Shown here: piece by piece, positions 53,040 through 62,400 of the stretch
How the letters are laid out: each line of letters begins with the position of its first letter
Numbering within the stretch: position 1 is the first letter of the stretch
Assembly: GCA_021831565.1 (NCBI GenBank)
Contig: JAKBMM010000004.1
Coordinates: 17,120-81,119 of the forward strand
DNA: 64,000 nucleotides
From: Planctomycetota bacterium
GTDB taxonomy: Bacteria; Planctomycetota; Phycisphaerae; WQYP01
Direction: 5' to 3'
Notes under the pieces: model-generated
Told to the model about the DNA's origin: nothing
Database searches by the model: none
The model's input: only the letters and a program-made list of their open reading frames with translations
Translations under genes and position numbers: made by a program

Positions 53040-53872
53040 CAAACCGCCCGCCCCTCAATGATGCAATAGCATTCGCCGTCGCACGCCTTGTTGATGATGC
53101 CCAAACAGATCGCCGCGATCCGAGTCACTCAGACATTGATTTTTGCGTTACCCAGTGCCAGTTGACGGGAGGCGACCCGAAATCGCAGGGACAGACGGTC
53201 GGGAAGGCTAAGCGTGTTCGCGCAGTGCTAATGTGGGCGATGGAGAACTCGCCTGAGAACGGCCGTTGTTTTGTTGGCCAATTGATTACCGTGATCCGAT
53301 CATGTGGCGGGTTTCGCCCTGACTCGCCGAACTTCGTCGGTGTGGACGCCATCAAGAACCTCCGCGAAGCGATGGCATCTGAAGGTTTTCTGCTCACGTC
53401 CGATGGAGAAATTCAACCTGCGGCCTTGGATTCGCTCTCGGGGACAGAACTCACCGAAGCCCTCGCCACGTATGTCCGTCGCGCCCAAAAAGGGTCGGAG
53501 GATGCAGCATTGGTCGTTGGCACTGGGAAGGACCTGTTGGAGGCTGTGGCAGCGCACATACTTTGTGAATGCCGCGGCAATAAAAATCCCCCACATAACT
53601 TCCCGACACTACTCGGCCAGGCATTCGTTGAACTTGAATTAAAAACCTCAGCCGACAAGCCGGTCAGCGACGAACCCCCGCAGCACCGGCTTCAGCGTGC
53701 CCTGTACGACGCCGCCTGCGCCATTAACACACTACGGAACAAGCAGGGAACGGGACACGGCCGTCCCTGGCTGCCGACAATTACCGCCGAAGAAGCCCGC
53801 CATGCCACCCAGGTCATGGGGATCGTTGGCGATCTGCTGCTTCGAAGCTTGAAACGGAAGAAGAGATTATGA
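53036..53872 (+). CDS. Abi-C domain protein, HEPN-like
   Basis: A 278-residue protein. The C-terminal part, about residues 158-275, matches the abortive-infection C-terminal (Abi-C) family: VVGTGKDLLEAVAAHIL, FPTLLGQAFVELEL, then INTLRNKQGTGHGRPWLP and a closing helix. R234-N235 and H241 (RN-x5-H) fit the HEPN ribonuclease motif, so it may cleave RNA on activation. It overlaps both neighbours by ATGA (53036-53039 and 53869-53872), placing a possible suicide effector in the operon core. Confidence 0.8.
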   Translation: MTNRPPLNDAIAFAVARLVDDAQTDRRDPSHSDIDFCVTQCQLTGGDPKSQGQTVGKAKRVRAVLMWAMENSPENGRCFVGQLITVIRSCGGFRPDSPNFVGVDAIKNLREAMASEGFLLTSDGEIQPAALDSLSGTELTEALATYVRRAQKGSEDAALVVGTGKDLLEAVAAHILCECRGNKNPPHNFPTLLGQAFVELELKTSADKPVSDEPPQHRLQRALYDAACAINTLRNKQGTGHGRPWLPTITAEEARHATQVMGIVGDLLLRSLKRKKRL

Positions 53873-56800
53873 CCGATTTTCCCCGCCTCATTGAACACGC
53901 CTTTCCGCTCAAGCAGACATCATTGGATTCTGTGCACGAGAAAAACGTCCGGCATGGGCATATTTCCACGCTGCACATCTGGCCGGCGCGGCGGCCGCTG
54001 GCGGCTTGCCGGGCGGCGCTGATCGCCACGTTGCTGCCTGATCCCGGCACGCCGGAAAAGCGGCGGCAGTTATGTGAAAAGATCGGCGGCCGGATTGTCA
54101 AAAAAATCGAACGAAAAAAGATGCCCAACGGGCAAACCGTTGAACGGGTAAAAGAGGAAACCGAAGGCGGTATTTTGCATTGGGGCCGGGAAACGGAAAA
54201 TGCGGCCGATCTGGAATGGTTCCGGCAGGAGATAAAGAAAGCCTACGGAGGTCGGGCACCGAAAGTGTTGGACCCCTTTGCCGGCGGCGGAGCGATTCCA
54301 CTGGAAGCCATGCGGCTGGGTTGCGAAGCGACAGCGGTGGATATCAATCCCGTCGCGTGGTTTATCCTTAAATGCACGTTGGAGTATCCGCAAAAGTTCG
54401 CAGGTAAATCGTGGCCGTTGCCGGCATTCATCCTGGATAATGAAGAATTCATGGAGGCCTTTTATAAGGCCAATCCCAGAGCCTCATCTGTGGGACAGGC
54501 GTCCCTGCCTGCCAACAAAGAAAAGACTCCGCTTTTCGCCCAAGGCTCATCGTCCACCACTTCTACCGATTCCCAGCACGGGAGTATCCCCGCCGATCTG
54601 GCCTGGCATGTGCGGGCGTGGGGGCAATGGGTGTTGGACAAGGCTCGGCGAGAGTTGGCGCGATTTTATCCGACGTATGCGGAGTTTGAACTAGAGGTGA
54701 AACGGGGAGGGATGCCGCTCCCTTACGATCGCGGCTCGGATATCGGTCGCGGCTCGGATATCGGTCGCGGCTCGGATATCGGTCGCGGAAATGGTCCGAT
54801 CCACGACGGTCCGAGCCGCGACCGTAAGGGAGTGGCATCCTCTATCCGCGCCGGTAACGAAGCGGCAACCAACGTCCCGGATACCGGTTTTAAGTTGGTG
54901 CCGCTGAAGGATGATGGCACACCTGATATTACCGCACTGAACGCGGAATTTTCCAAGGATTATCTGGCAGACCGACGGAATCCGCGCTGGGTGGCCAAGC
55001 CAACTGTCGCATATCTTTGGGCACGCACGGTGAAGTGCAAAAATTGCCGGGCGGAATTGCCGTTGCTGAAAACGCGCTGGCTCTGCAAGAAAGACCGCAA
55101 GCGCGTGCTGCTGACAATGCGCATACCGCTCCCTTATGGTCGCGGCTCGGATAGTAGCATACCGCTCCCTTATGGTCGCGGCTCGGATAGTAGCATACCG
55201 CTCCCTGACGGTCGCGGCTCGGATTGTAGTGCCGGAAACGGTCCGAGCCGCGAGGAAAATCCGAGCCGCGACCGTCAGGAAGGGGCCAATTACCCCCCCG
55301 CATATTTGATCACGTTTACCGCCTATGGTACGTGGCTTCATGGAAGAGATGCCGGTTCAGTCGACCGTGACCACAACGTTCCTGGAACCGTATTTATCGA
55401 AGATGACGAAACCCGAGAGCGGGCGGAATTCCAGCGCCTCAAGCATTCTCCCGTAAGTTTTGATGCTCCACGGCGTGATGTCATCGAACGGACGATCCGC
55501 GAAGTATGTGGGCATCGCGGTTGGATGCTGCATGCAGTACATGTTCGCACCAACCATGTCCATGCGGTGGTGACGGCGCCAACGACGCCGGAGCGCGTGA
55601 TGAACGATTTTAAATCATACGCGACGCGACGGATGGTTGAAGCGGGCGTGTTTCCCGCCGATACGCGAGCGTGGACGCGGCACGGCAGTACGCGTTATTT
55701 GTGGAACATGGACGCGGTTCGGGACGCGTGCATGTACGTGCGGGAAAGGCAGGGCGAGGCGCTTCCGCGGGGGGATGAAGAGGATATGCCGCTCTCGGGT
55801 ATACCGCTCCCTCACGGTCGCGGCTCGGATAGTAGTCATGGCGCGGATATTGGTTGCGGCGCGGATAGTAGTCGCGGCTCGGATATTGGTCGCGGCGCGG
55901 ATAGTAGTCATGGCGCGGATATTAGTCGCGGCGCGGATAATAGTCGCGAAGTGGACGCCGGTTGCGGAAGTGGTCCGAGCCGCGACCGTGAGGGAGCGGC
56001 CAATTACTCGGATAGTAGTGCCGGGAGTGGTCCGAGCCGCAACGAAAATCCGAGCCGCAAGGAAAATCCGAGCCGCGACCGTGAGGGAGCGGTATCCTCT
56101 ATCTTCGGCATTCAAACCGATGTACCCGTGCAAGGCGGTAACGCGGCGCAAAAACGCGAACATGACAAGCGCATCGGCGCCGGCACCATGAGCCGGTCCG
56201 GCGCAACATGCCCGTGCTGCGGCACGATCAACACGATGGAGGACATTCGCCTGGAGGGCAAAGCCGGCCGGATCGGCAGCGTGATGACCGCGGTGGTTGT
56301 CGATGGGCAGAACGGCAAAGAATATCGGTTGCCGACGGAGCATGAACTCGCCATGGCCGCGATCAGTGAGGAGCAAATCCAAACGGCCTTCAAGGATGTG
56401 CCGTTTGGCGTTCCGGAGGAGCCGACGCCGAAAGGTGGAGGTTCCGGCGCTGGGCGGGCGTTCAGTGTCCAAGGTTATGGACTGATGCGGTGGCGCGATC
56501 TTTTCACTCCCCGCCAACTGGTGGCGCTGGGAACCTTTGTTGCGGCAACCCGCGCGGCCCGGCAGGCGATGGCTGATAGCGGCTATTCGCCGGGATGGGT
56601 TGAGGCTGTAGGGGCATACTTGGCGTGCGGTTTTGATCGAATGTTGGACTTCAACGGCTCCACACTTTCCTGGATCACCAGTGTTGAGGCCATTGGCCAT
56701 ACGTTTGTTCGTTATGCGCTGCCCATGACCTGGGATTTCTGCGAAGCCGTCCCGGTTAATCTCGTTCGCGGTGGATGGGAAATGTGCCTTGGGGCCGTGA

Positions 56801-58266
56801 TGGAGAGCAATCCGACGTTGGGCCGCGCAGGGGTGGCGACGAGTCAGGGACCAGAAGTGAAGCGCCAAAGCGCGACCGTCCACTTACAGCTAAATTCCTT
56901 TGATGCAATTGTGACAGACCCGCCATATTACGATGCAATCCCTTACTCTGACCTGATGGATTATTTCTTTATTTGGCTCCGACGTATCGTGTTCGGCATT
57001 ATGCCCGCGGTCGATTCCGCTTTCTCACGGCCGCTCTCACCAAAGTGGGACCAGGACCAGAACGATGGCGAACTAATTGACGACTGTAGCCGTCATAACA
57101 ATGACGCCGCAAAAAGTAAGCAGGTCTACGAAGATGGTATGGCCGCAGTCTTCGTGCAGTGCTTAAATGCTCTAAAGCCCAACGGACGCTTGGTGATAGT
57201 CTTTGCAAACAAGCAACCCGATGCATGGGAAACATTGGTTTCAGCGATCATTCGCTCCGGTTTTGTCGCCGATGGTAGTTGGCCAATCCAGACTGAACAG
57301 GCAGCCCGCATGCGGGCACAGTCGTCGGCTGCGCTGGCGTCTTCCGTCTGGCTGGTAGCGCGAAAACGCCCAGAAAATGCCCGCCCCGGCTGGGATAACA
57401 AAGTTTTGGAAGAAATGCGGGCCAACATCGCCACGAAACTGCGCGATTTCTGGGATGCCGGCATTCGTGGGCCGGACTTTGTCTGGGCGGCCACCGGCCC
57501 GGCGCTCGAAGCGTACAGCAAGCACCCAGTGGTGCGCAAGGCCGATGAACCAAACGCCACCATGAGCGTCGGCGAGTTTCTCACCCATGTTCGCCGCATG
57601 GTCGTGGATTACATTATCGGCCAGGTGCTCGGCGGTAGCCATCCGAGCCGCGACCGTGAGGGAGTGGAAATTCCCGCAGATCGTTTGGATGAGGTCACCG
57701 CTTACTATCTGTTGCACCGCAACGATTTTGGCATGGACGAAGCGCCCGTGGGGGCGTGCATACTTTATGCCACCGCCTGCGGGCTTTCCGATACGGAACT
57801 TGAAAAAACATGGGACGTGCTGAATAGGAGCGGCGCCGAAGATGACGATCCGAGCCGCGACGGTAACGGAGCGGCAGACCTTGATCCCGCCCAGGACGAA
57901 GACATGCCATCCGGCTCCACGGGCCAGCAAATCAAACTCAAAGCCTGGACCCAGCGGCATGGAAAGAGCATGGGTTACGAAGCGCCGGCCGGCCGAGCCA
58001 TTCCGCTGATCGACCGCATCCACCGGCTGATGCACTTGTGGAAGCAGGGGGACGTGCATAAGGTAGATGAATATCTTGATGCGTCCGCCTTGCGCAAGAA
58101 CGAGCTTTTCAGGCGGGTGGTACAATCGCTGATCGAGCTGTCGGAAAACAGCGAGCGATCGATTCTGGAAAGCATCAGCAACCATGTCGGGGCCAAGGGA
58201 GCGCGGCGCGAAACCGGACCGGAGTTATTTGCGAACGCGAGTGATGAAGAAGGGGCCGGTGAGTGA
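53869..58266 (+). CDS. DUF1156 DNA methyltransferase with inserted REP/RAYT
   Basis: A 1465-residue frame, several hundred residues longer than I expect for the family. Residues 1-70 are DUF1156 (HIWPARRPLAACRAALIATLL). SAM motif DPFAGGG is at 135-141 and the catalytic DPPY at 1017-1020, as in adenine/cytosine-N DNA methyltransferases. Zinc-knuckle halves C390/C393 and C781/C784 are widely separated because REP clusters and a complete HUH transposase domain (about 476-641) sit between them, all in frame. Further REPs occur at 283-322, 1259-1267 and 1328-1336. The protein would modify host DNA or mark targets for the system. Whether the enlarged product is active cannot be judged from sequence. 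Confidence 0.9.
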   Translation: MTDFPRLIEHAFPLKQTSLDSVHEKNVRHGHISTLHIWPARRPLAACRAALIATLLPDPGTPEKRRQLCEKIGGRIVKKIERKKMPNGQTVERVKEETEGGILHWGRETENAADLEWFRQEIKKAYGGRAPKVLDPFAGGGAIPLEAMRLGCEATAVDINPVAWFILKCTLEYPQKFAGKSWPLPAFILDNEEFMEAFYKANPRASSVGQASLPANKEKTPLFAQGSSSTTSTDSQHGSIPADLAWHVRAWGQWVLDKARRELARFYPTYAEFELEVKRGGMPLPYDRGSDIGRGSDIGRGSDIGRGNGPIHDGPSRDRKGVASSIRAGNEAATNVPDTGFKLVPLKDDGTPDITALNAEFSKDYLADRRNPRWVAKPTVAYLWARTVKCKNCRAELPLLKTRWLCKKDRKRVLLTMRIPLPYGRGSDSSIPLPYGRGSDSSIPLPDGRGSDCSAGNGPSREENPSRDRQEGANYPPAYLITFTAYGTWLHGRDAGSVDRDHNVPGTVFIEDDETRERAEFQRLKHSPVSFDAPRRDVIERTIREVCGHRGWMLHAVHVRTNHVHAVVTAPTTPERVMNDFKSYATRRMVEAGVFPADTRAWTRHGSTRYLWNMDAVRDACMYVRERQGEALPRGDEEDMPLSGIPLPHGRGSDSSHGADIGCGADSSRGSDIGRGADSSHGADISRGADNSREVDAGCGSGPSRDREGAANYSDSSAGSGPSRNENPSRKENPSRDREGAVSSIFGIQTDVPVQGGNAAQKREHDKRIGAGTMSRSGATCPCCGTINTMEDIRLEGKAGRIGSVMTAVVVDGQNGKEYRLPTEHELAMAAISEEQIQTAFKDVPFGVPEEPTPKGGGSGAGRAFSVQGYGLMRWRDLFTPRQLVALGTFVAATRAARQAMADSGYSPGWVEAVGAYLACGFDRMLDFNGSTLSWITSVEAIGHTFVRYALPMTWDFCEAVPVNLVRGGWEMCLGAVMESNPTLGRAGVATSQGPEVKRQSATVHLQLNSFDAIVTDPPYYDAIPYSDLMDYFFIWLRRIVFGIMPAVDSAFSRPLSPKWDQDQNDGELIDDCSRHNNDAAKSKQVYEDGMAAVFVQCLNALKPNGRLVIVFANKQPDAWETLVSAIIRSGFVADGSWPIQTEQAARMRAQSSAALASSVWLVARKRPENARPGWDNKVLEEMRANIATKLRDFWDAGIRGPDFVWAATGPALEAYSKHPVVRKADEPNATMSVGEFLTHVRRMVVDYIIGQVLGGSHPSRDREGVEIPADRLDEVTAYYLLHRNDFGMDEAPVGACILYATACGLSDTELEKTWDVLNRSGAEDDDPSRDGNGAADLDPAQDEDMPSGSTGQQIKLKAWTQRHGKSMGYEAPAGRAIPLIDRIHRLMHLWKQGDVHKVDEYLDASALRKNELFRRVVQSLIELSENSERSILESISNHVGAKGARRETGPELFANASDEEGAGE
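54715..54835. repeat. REP pair with 18-bp tandem units, methylase site 1
   Basis: A forward REP (54715-54739), two further 18-bp units of ATATCGGTCGCGGCTCGG with a partial third, a short centre, and an inverted REP (54811-54835). The whole forms a long imperfect palindrome. In frame throughout. Confidence 0.9.
55126..55285. repeat. REP array, methylase site 2 (left of RAYT)
   Basis: Three forward REPs at 55126-55150, 55162-55186 and 55198-55222 with a 36-bp period, then an inverted partial unit (55243-55260) and an inverted REP (55261-55285). Encodes repeats of IPLPYGRGSDSS. All in frame. Confidence 0.92.
55261..56007. repeat. 33-bp direct repeats bounding the RAYT unit
   Basis: 55261-55293 and 55975-56007 both consist of an inverted REP followed by GGCCAATTAC and differ at only a few REP bases. 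Their starts are 714 bp apart, exactly 238 codons, so deletion between them would keep the methylase frame. Confidence 0.85.
55294..55790 (+). mobile_element. REP-associated Y1 (HUH) transposase domain in frame
   Basis: About 165 residues of the RAYT/Transposase_17 family: AYLITFTAYGTWLHGRDAG, an HUH motif HVH (H563, H565 of the host frame, in RTNHVHAVV), catalytic-type Y584 in MNDFKSYATRRM, and WTRHGSTRYLWNMDAV near the end. All key residues are intact. No ATG or GTG start precedes the domain in frame and no stop follows, so it is readable only as part of the methyltransferase polypeptide, unless a TTG near 55315 is used. REPs on both sides are its expected substrates. Confidence 0.88.
55804..56092. 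repeat. REP array, methylase site 3 (right of RAYT)
   Basis: A forward REP (55804-55828), seven 18-bp units such as ATAGTAGTCATGGCGCGG, an inverted REP (55975-55999), two inverted 18-bp units (56032-56067) and a final inverted REP (56068-56092). In frame. Confidence 0.92.
57643..57667 (+). repeat. Single REP in methylase gene
   Basis: CCGAGCCGCGACCGT then GAGGGAGTGG; encodes PSRDREGVE in frame. Confidence 0.88.
57850..57874 (+). repeat. Single diverged REP in methylase gene
   Basis: CCGAGCCGCGACGGT then AACGGAGCGG, a diverged copy; encodes PSRDGNGAA in frame. Confidence 0.8.
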
Positions 58267-59489
58267 TGAGCTATCGTACTATCGAGAAGAATCGCACTTC
58301 CCCCAAGAGCATCGTCGTGGCCGCTAGTGACTATGGCCGGCTGATATCCGACATATCCGGCCTTTTGGAGCAGGCCCGACGTGGAGCGGCGCGGTCGGTC
58401 AACGCGATTCTGACGGCGACCTACTGGGAAATAGGCCGGCGCATCGTGGAGCATGAACAGTGCGGCGCGGCCAGAGCGGATTATGGGGAGAGGATGCTGC
58501 CACGTTTGGCCGCTGATCTGACGGCCAGACATGGCCGGGGGTTCTCCCAGCGGAACATTGAGCAGATGCGAGCCTTCTACCTTGGTTGGGAGATTGCGCA
58601 GACACCGTCTGCGCAATTCGAGGCAAGAGTGAAATTACCGATAGAATCGGGAGAATTGGTGCTGGCAAAGGGCCAGCCACCGGTTGGACAAACTCTGATT
58701 ACGCAGACACCGTCTGCGAAATTGAGCCAACCGCCGATTCCGGCCGCTTTCCCACTTTCTTGGTCCCACTACACACGACTGCTGTCCGTGGATAAGCCCC
58801 AGGCCCGCCTCTTCTACGAAAGCGAGGCGATTCGCGGTGGATGGTCGGTCCGCCAACTGGACCGACAGATCGGCACGCAGTTCTTTGAACGCACGGTGCA
58901 TTCCAAACGCCAGGCGGTGATGCTGGCCCGCGGCCAACAGGCCCGGCCGGAAGATGTGGTGACGGTGGAAGACGAGGTACGCAGCCCGTATCTACTGGAG
59001 TTCCTGAACCTCAAGGACGAGTACAGCGAGAGCGAACTAGAGGAAGCGCTGGTGCGTCACCTGGAGACGTTCCTGCTGGAGCTTGGGGCGGGGTTCACCT
59101 TCGTCGCTCGGCAGAGGAGGATTCGCGTCGGCAACGAATGGTATCGCATCGACCTGCTGCTGTTCCATCGACGGCTGCGATGCCTGATAGTGATCGACCT
59201 GAAGATCGGCAAGTTCACCCATGCCGACGCTGGCCAGATGAACCTGTACCTGAACTACCTCCACGAGCACATGATGGAGCCCGGCGAGAATGAGCCGGCG
59301 GGTCTGATTCTTTGCAGTGCGAAGGATGACGCAGTGGTTCACTACGCGATGGGTGGGATTAAGGCGAAGGTCTTCGCTTCCCAGTACCTAACCGTGTTGC
59401 CGGACACGGAAACCCTACGGCAAGAGATTCTCAAGACGCAACATGCCCTCGAAATGCGGGCGGCGATGAAAGGACAAAGTCATGGCTAA
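58263..59489 (+). CDS. DUF1016 (YhcG-type) PD-(D/E)xK nuclease
   Basis: A 408-residue protein. The N-terminal DUF1016_N domain (about 25-110, TATYWEIGRRIVEHEQ and FSQRNIEQMRAFYL) is followed by a linker with two QTPSA motifs encoded by palindromes, then SWSHYTRLLSVDKPQARLFYE. The C-terminal nuclease domain carries D297 (YRIDLLLFH) and D312-x-K314 (VIDLKIG). The family is widespread in defence islands, often linked to restriction-modification. It overlaps the methyltransferase stop by ATGA and the ATPase start by 8 bp. Confidence 0.9.
   Translation: MMSYRTIEKNRTSPKSIVVAASDYGRLISDISGLLEQARRGAARSVNAILTATYWEIGRRIVEHEQCGAARADYGERMLPRLAADLTARHGRGFSQRNIEQMRAFYLGWEIAQTPSAQFEARVKLPIESGELVLAKGQPPVGQTLITQTPSAKLSQPPIPAAFPLSWSHYTRLLSVDKPQARLFYESEAIRGGWSVRQLDRQIGTQFFERTVHSKRQAVMLARGQQARPEDVVTVEDEVRSPYLLEFLNLKDEYSESELEEALVRHLETFLLELGAGFTFVARQRRIRVGNEWYRIDLLLFHRRLRCLIVIDLKIGKFTHADAGQMNLYLNYLHEHMMEPGENEPAGLILCSAKDDAVVHYAMGGIKAKVFASQYLTVLPDTETLRQEILKTQHALEMRAAMKGQSHG
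58593..58722. repeat. Two 25-bp palindromes in the DUF1016 gene
   Basis: 58593-58617 has perfect 11-bp arms ATTGCGCAGAC and GTCTGCGCAAT around ACC. 58698-58722 is a diverged copy sharing the CGCAGAC/GTCTGCG core. They start 105 bp (35 codons) apart and both encode QTPSA in the same frame. Confidence 0.88.
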
Positions 59490-62400
59490 GCTTTCTTGGA
59501 AACCCTGGCATGACGTGGTGAAACTGCGGGCGGATTTGCAGTCCGGCGAGTTGCCGCTGCACCTTTTCGCGGCCGATTTGTATGAAGTCATGATGCAGGG
59601 TGGCAAACTGCCGATCTACGAAGACCCGATCAGCTTCTTCGCCCTGACCTATCCGACGCATAACCTGAGAAACCTGGCCCGCGACGTGGTGCTGCGGCTG
59701 GCCGGACAAAATGACAAAGCTGTGCGCCAACTTGAACTGACCTATGGCGGCGGCAAAACGCATACGCTCATCATGCTGCGCCACCTGGTCAACGACCCGA
59801 CAAAACTCCCAGACGTGCCGGCGGTCCAGGAATTTGAACAAACCATTGGCATGACGCCCCCGAAGGCGCGCGTGGCCGCCCTGTGTTTTGACAAAGTGGA
59901 TGTGGAAATCGGCTGCGATGTGCGCTCACCTGATGGAAAAATCAGGCGACTCAAATACCCCTGGAGCATCCTGGCGTTTCAGATCGCCGGCGATGCGGGA
60001 CTGAAGCTGCTGCACCCGGAGGGGCGGGCCGAGGAGCGGCGCACGCCGCCGGCCGAGCCGACGCTGGCCGGCCTGCTGGCTTTGCCGGCCATGGACAAAT
60101 TGTCCACGCTGGTGCTGGTGGATGAGGTGTTGCTGTATGCCAAGGTCAAGGTGCGTTCCGATCCAGGCTGGCTGGATTTGCTAAGTTCGTTTTTCCAGTA
60201 CCTCACACAAGCGGCGGCCAAGGTGCCGCGCTGCTGTATTGTGGCTTCGCTGCTCTCCAGCGAGCCAAAGGACCAGGCGGATGAATTGGGCAAACGAATT
60301 GTCTCGGAACTTTATGACATATTTCAGCGCCAACGGGAAGAGGCGGTACAACCGGTTGAAAAAGGTGACGTGGCCGAGGTGCTCCGCCGGCGGCTGCTGG
60401 ATACATCATCGATTCAGAACCGGCAGATCTGGCGAGGGCATGTGATTGCGGCGATCAAGGGGATTGCCAACCTTGATGAGCAGACCGCCAAGGCCGGTGC
60501 CGCCGAGGAAGACCGCTTTCTGGCCAGTTTCCCGTTTCATCCGGAACTGACGGACGTATTTTATTCCAAATGGTCCGCCGGCATTGAACGGTTTCAAAAG
60601 ACGCGCGGGGTTCTGCGAACATTTGCGTTGGCGCTACGCGAAGCGGAAAAATGGGATGAAAGCCCTTTGATCGGGCCGGCGGTTTTTCTCAATGCGCCGG
60701 AAATGCAAGGACTTTCCGAAGCGGCACGTGAATTGGTCGCCATCGCAGACACGATCGCGGTTGACGGTCAGGCGAACCGTTGGACGGGCATTCTGGAGGC
60801 CGAACTGAATTGCGCCGGCCAAGTTGAAGCGGAATCAATGGGGCTGAAGCTGCGGGAAATCCAGCAGGCTGTAATGACGACCTTCTTGCATTCTCAGCCA
60901 ACGGGCCGCAGCGCCAAAACACGCGATCTACTGCTTTTGGTTGGGCCATGCCGGCCGGACAGAATTGAGTTGGAAAAGGCTTTGATTCGCTGGGCACACA
61001 GCAGCTACTGGCTGGATGACGCCAATCTGCCGGAAAATGACGATCGCTTGCCGGATCAATGGCGGCTGGGAAATCGGCCCAACTTAACGCAAATGCAGGC
61101 GGCGGCGGCCGGACAGTTCTCCGCCGAGTTGATACGGGCCCGGCTGTTGGAAGAAATTCCCCGCGTCCGGGGTCTTTTCAGCGGGGCGTCCGCGGCGGGC
61201 GTGCGCGTGCATACGCTGCCCGCCAGACCGCGGGATGTCGAAGACGATGGGCTGTTTCATTACGCCATCATGCCGCCGACCGCCGCATCAGATTCAGGCA
61301 AGCCGAGCGCCGAAGCCAGGCGATTTCTGGATGAGAAGACTGGACCTGACAACCCGCGTGTGTTCCGCAACGCGGTTCTATTACTTGTTCCTTCGCGCGA
61401 TGGGTTGGGTTTGGCCGAAGCAGCCGTGCGTGATTTTTTGGCCTGGGAGAAAGTGCGCCAAGACTTGGCGCCGGGTGGCAGCGGAGAAACAGCAGCAACA
61501 GGGACAGTTGACATCGCGCGGATGGAAACACTGCGCATCAACCTGGAGAAAGCCAAGCGCCGCGTGCCGGAAGCGATTTGCCAGGCTTGGTGCATTGTGG
61601 TGACGGTATCGGAAAAGAATGAAGCCCAGGCATTCAAGATTACGGTGACGCAAGACGGTCATTTTGAAACGATCAAGCGGGATAACCGCTCGCGTGTGAA
61701 AGATACGCCGGTAACAGCGGATGCATTATTGCCCGGTGGGCCGTACAGCTTGTGGAAACAGGGCGAAACCAGCCGGCGGGTGAAGGACTTGGCCGGCGCC
61801 TTTGCGCAGCTTCCGCACCTGCCCAAGATGCTCAAATCGCAGGCGATTGTGGACACGCTGGTGGATGGTTGCGTGCAGGGGGCCTTCGTACTGCGCCTTA
61901 CGCGGCCGGATCGCACGTTCCGCACATGGTGGCGCTGCCGCCCTGATGATACCGCGCTGGCGGATCCGGCGATGGAATTGGTGCTTCCAGAGGCGGCAGA
62001 GTTGGCGGAGATTCCCGGCGAACTGCTGGCGCCGGGTATTTTGCCGGGACTCTGGTCGGGCGGCGAATTGAGTGTCCAGACGGTTCTGGATTATTTCCGC
62101 GGCGGCAAATCGGTGCAGGTGGATAAAGGGGGCTTCACCGACGCGGTTCCGGTTCCAAAGGCGGCGGCTCAAGTCGTGAATTCGGCAATCGAAGCGGCCG
62201 TAGCCAGTGGCAAAGTCTGGTTGCTTTCCGGTCCGGCGAGCCTGCTGGGCGAACCGATTCCCGCAGGCGTGTTAAGCTCGGCGGCCTTATTGCGCATACC
62301 TCCGGAGCCGATTTCGGCGGCGGCGATCCTGCCGGAAAATCTGCCCGTGGCATGGCAAGGCGGCGTCACGACGGCTCTGGCAATTCTGACGGCACTTTCG

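Noticed and set aside
55294-55790. Intein in the methyltransferase
   Set aside because: No splicing-motif Cys/Ser/Thr at the borders, no Hint-domain blocks and no C-terminal His-Asn; the insert is a clear HUH transposase.
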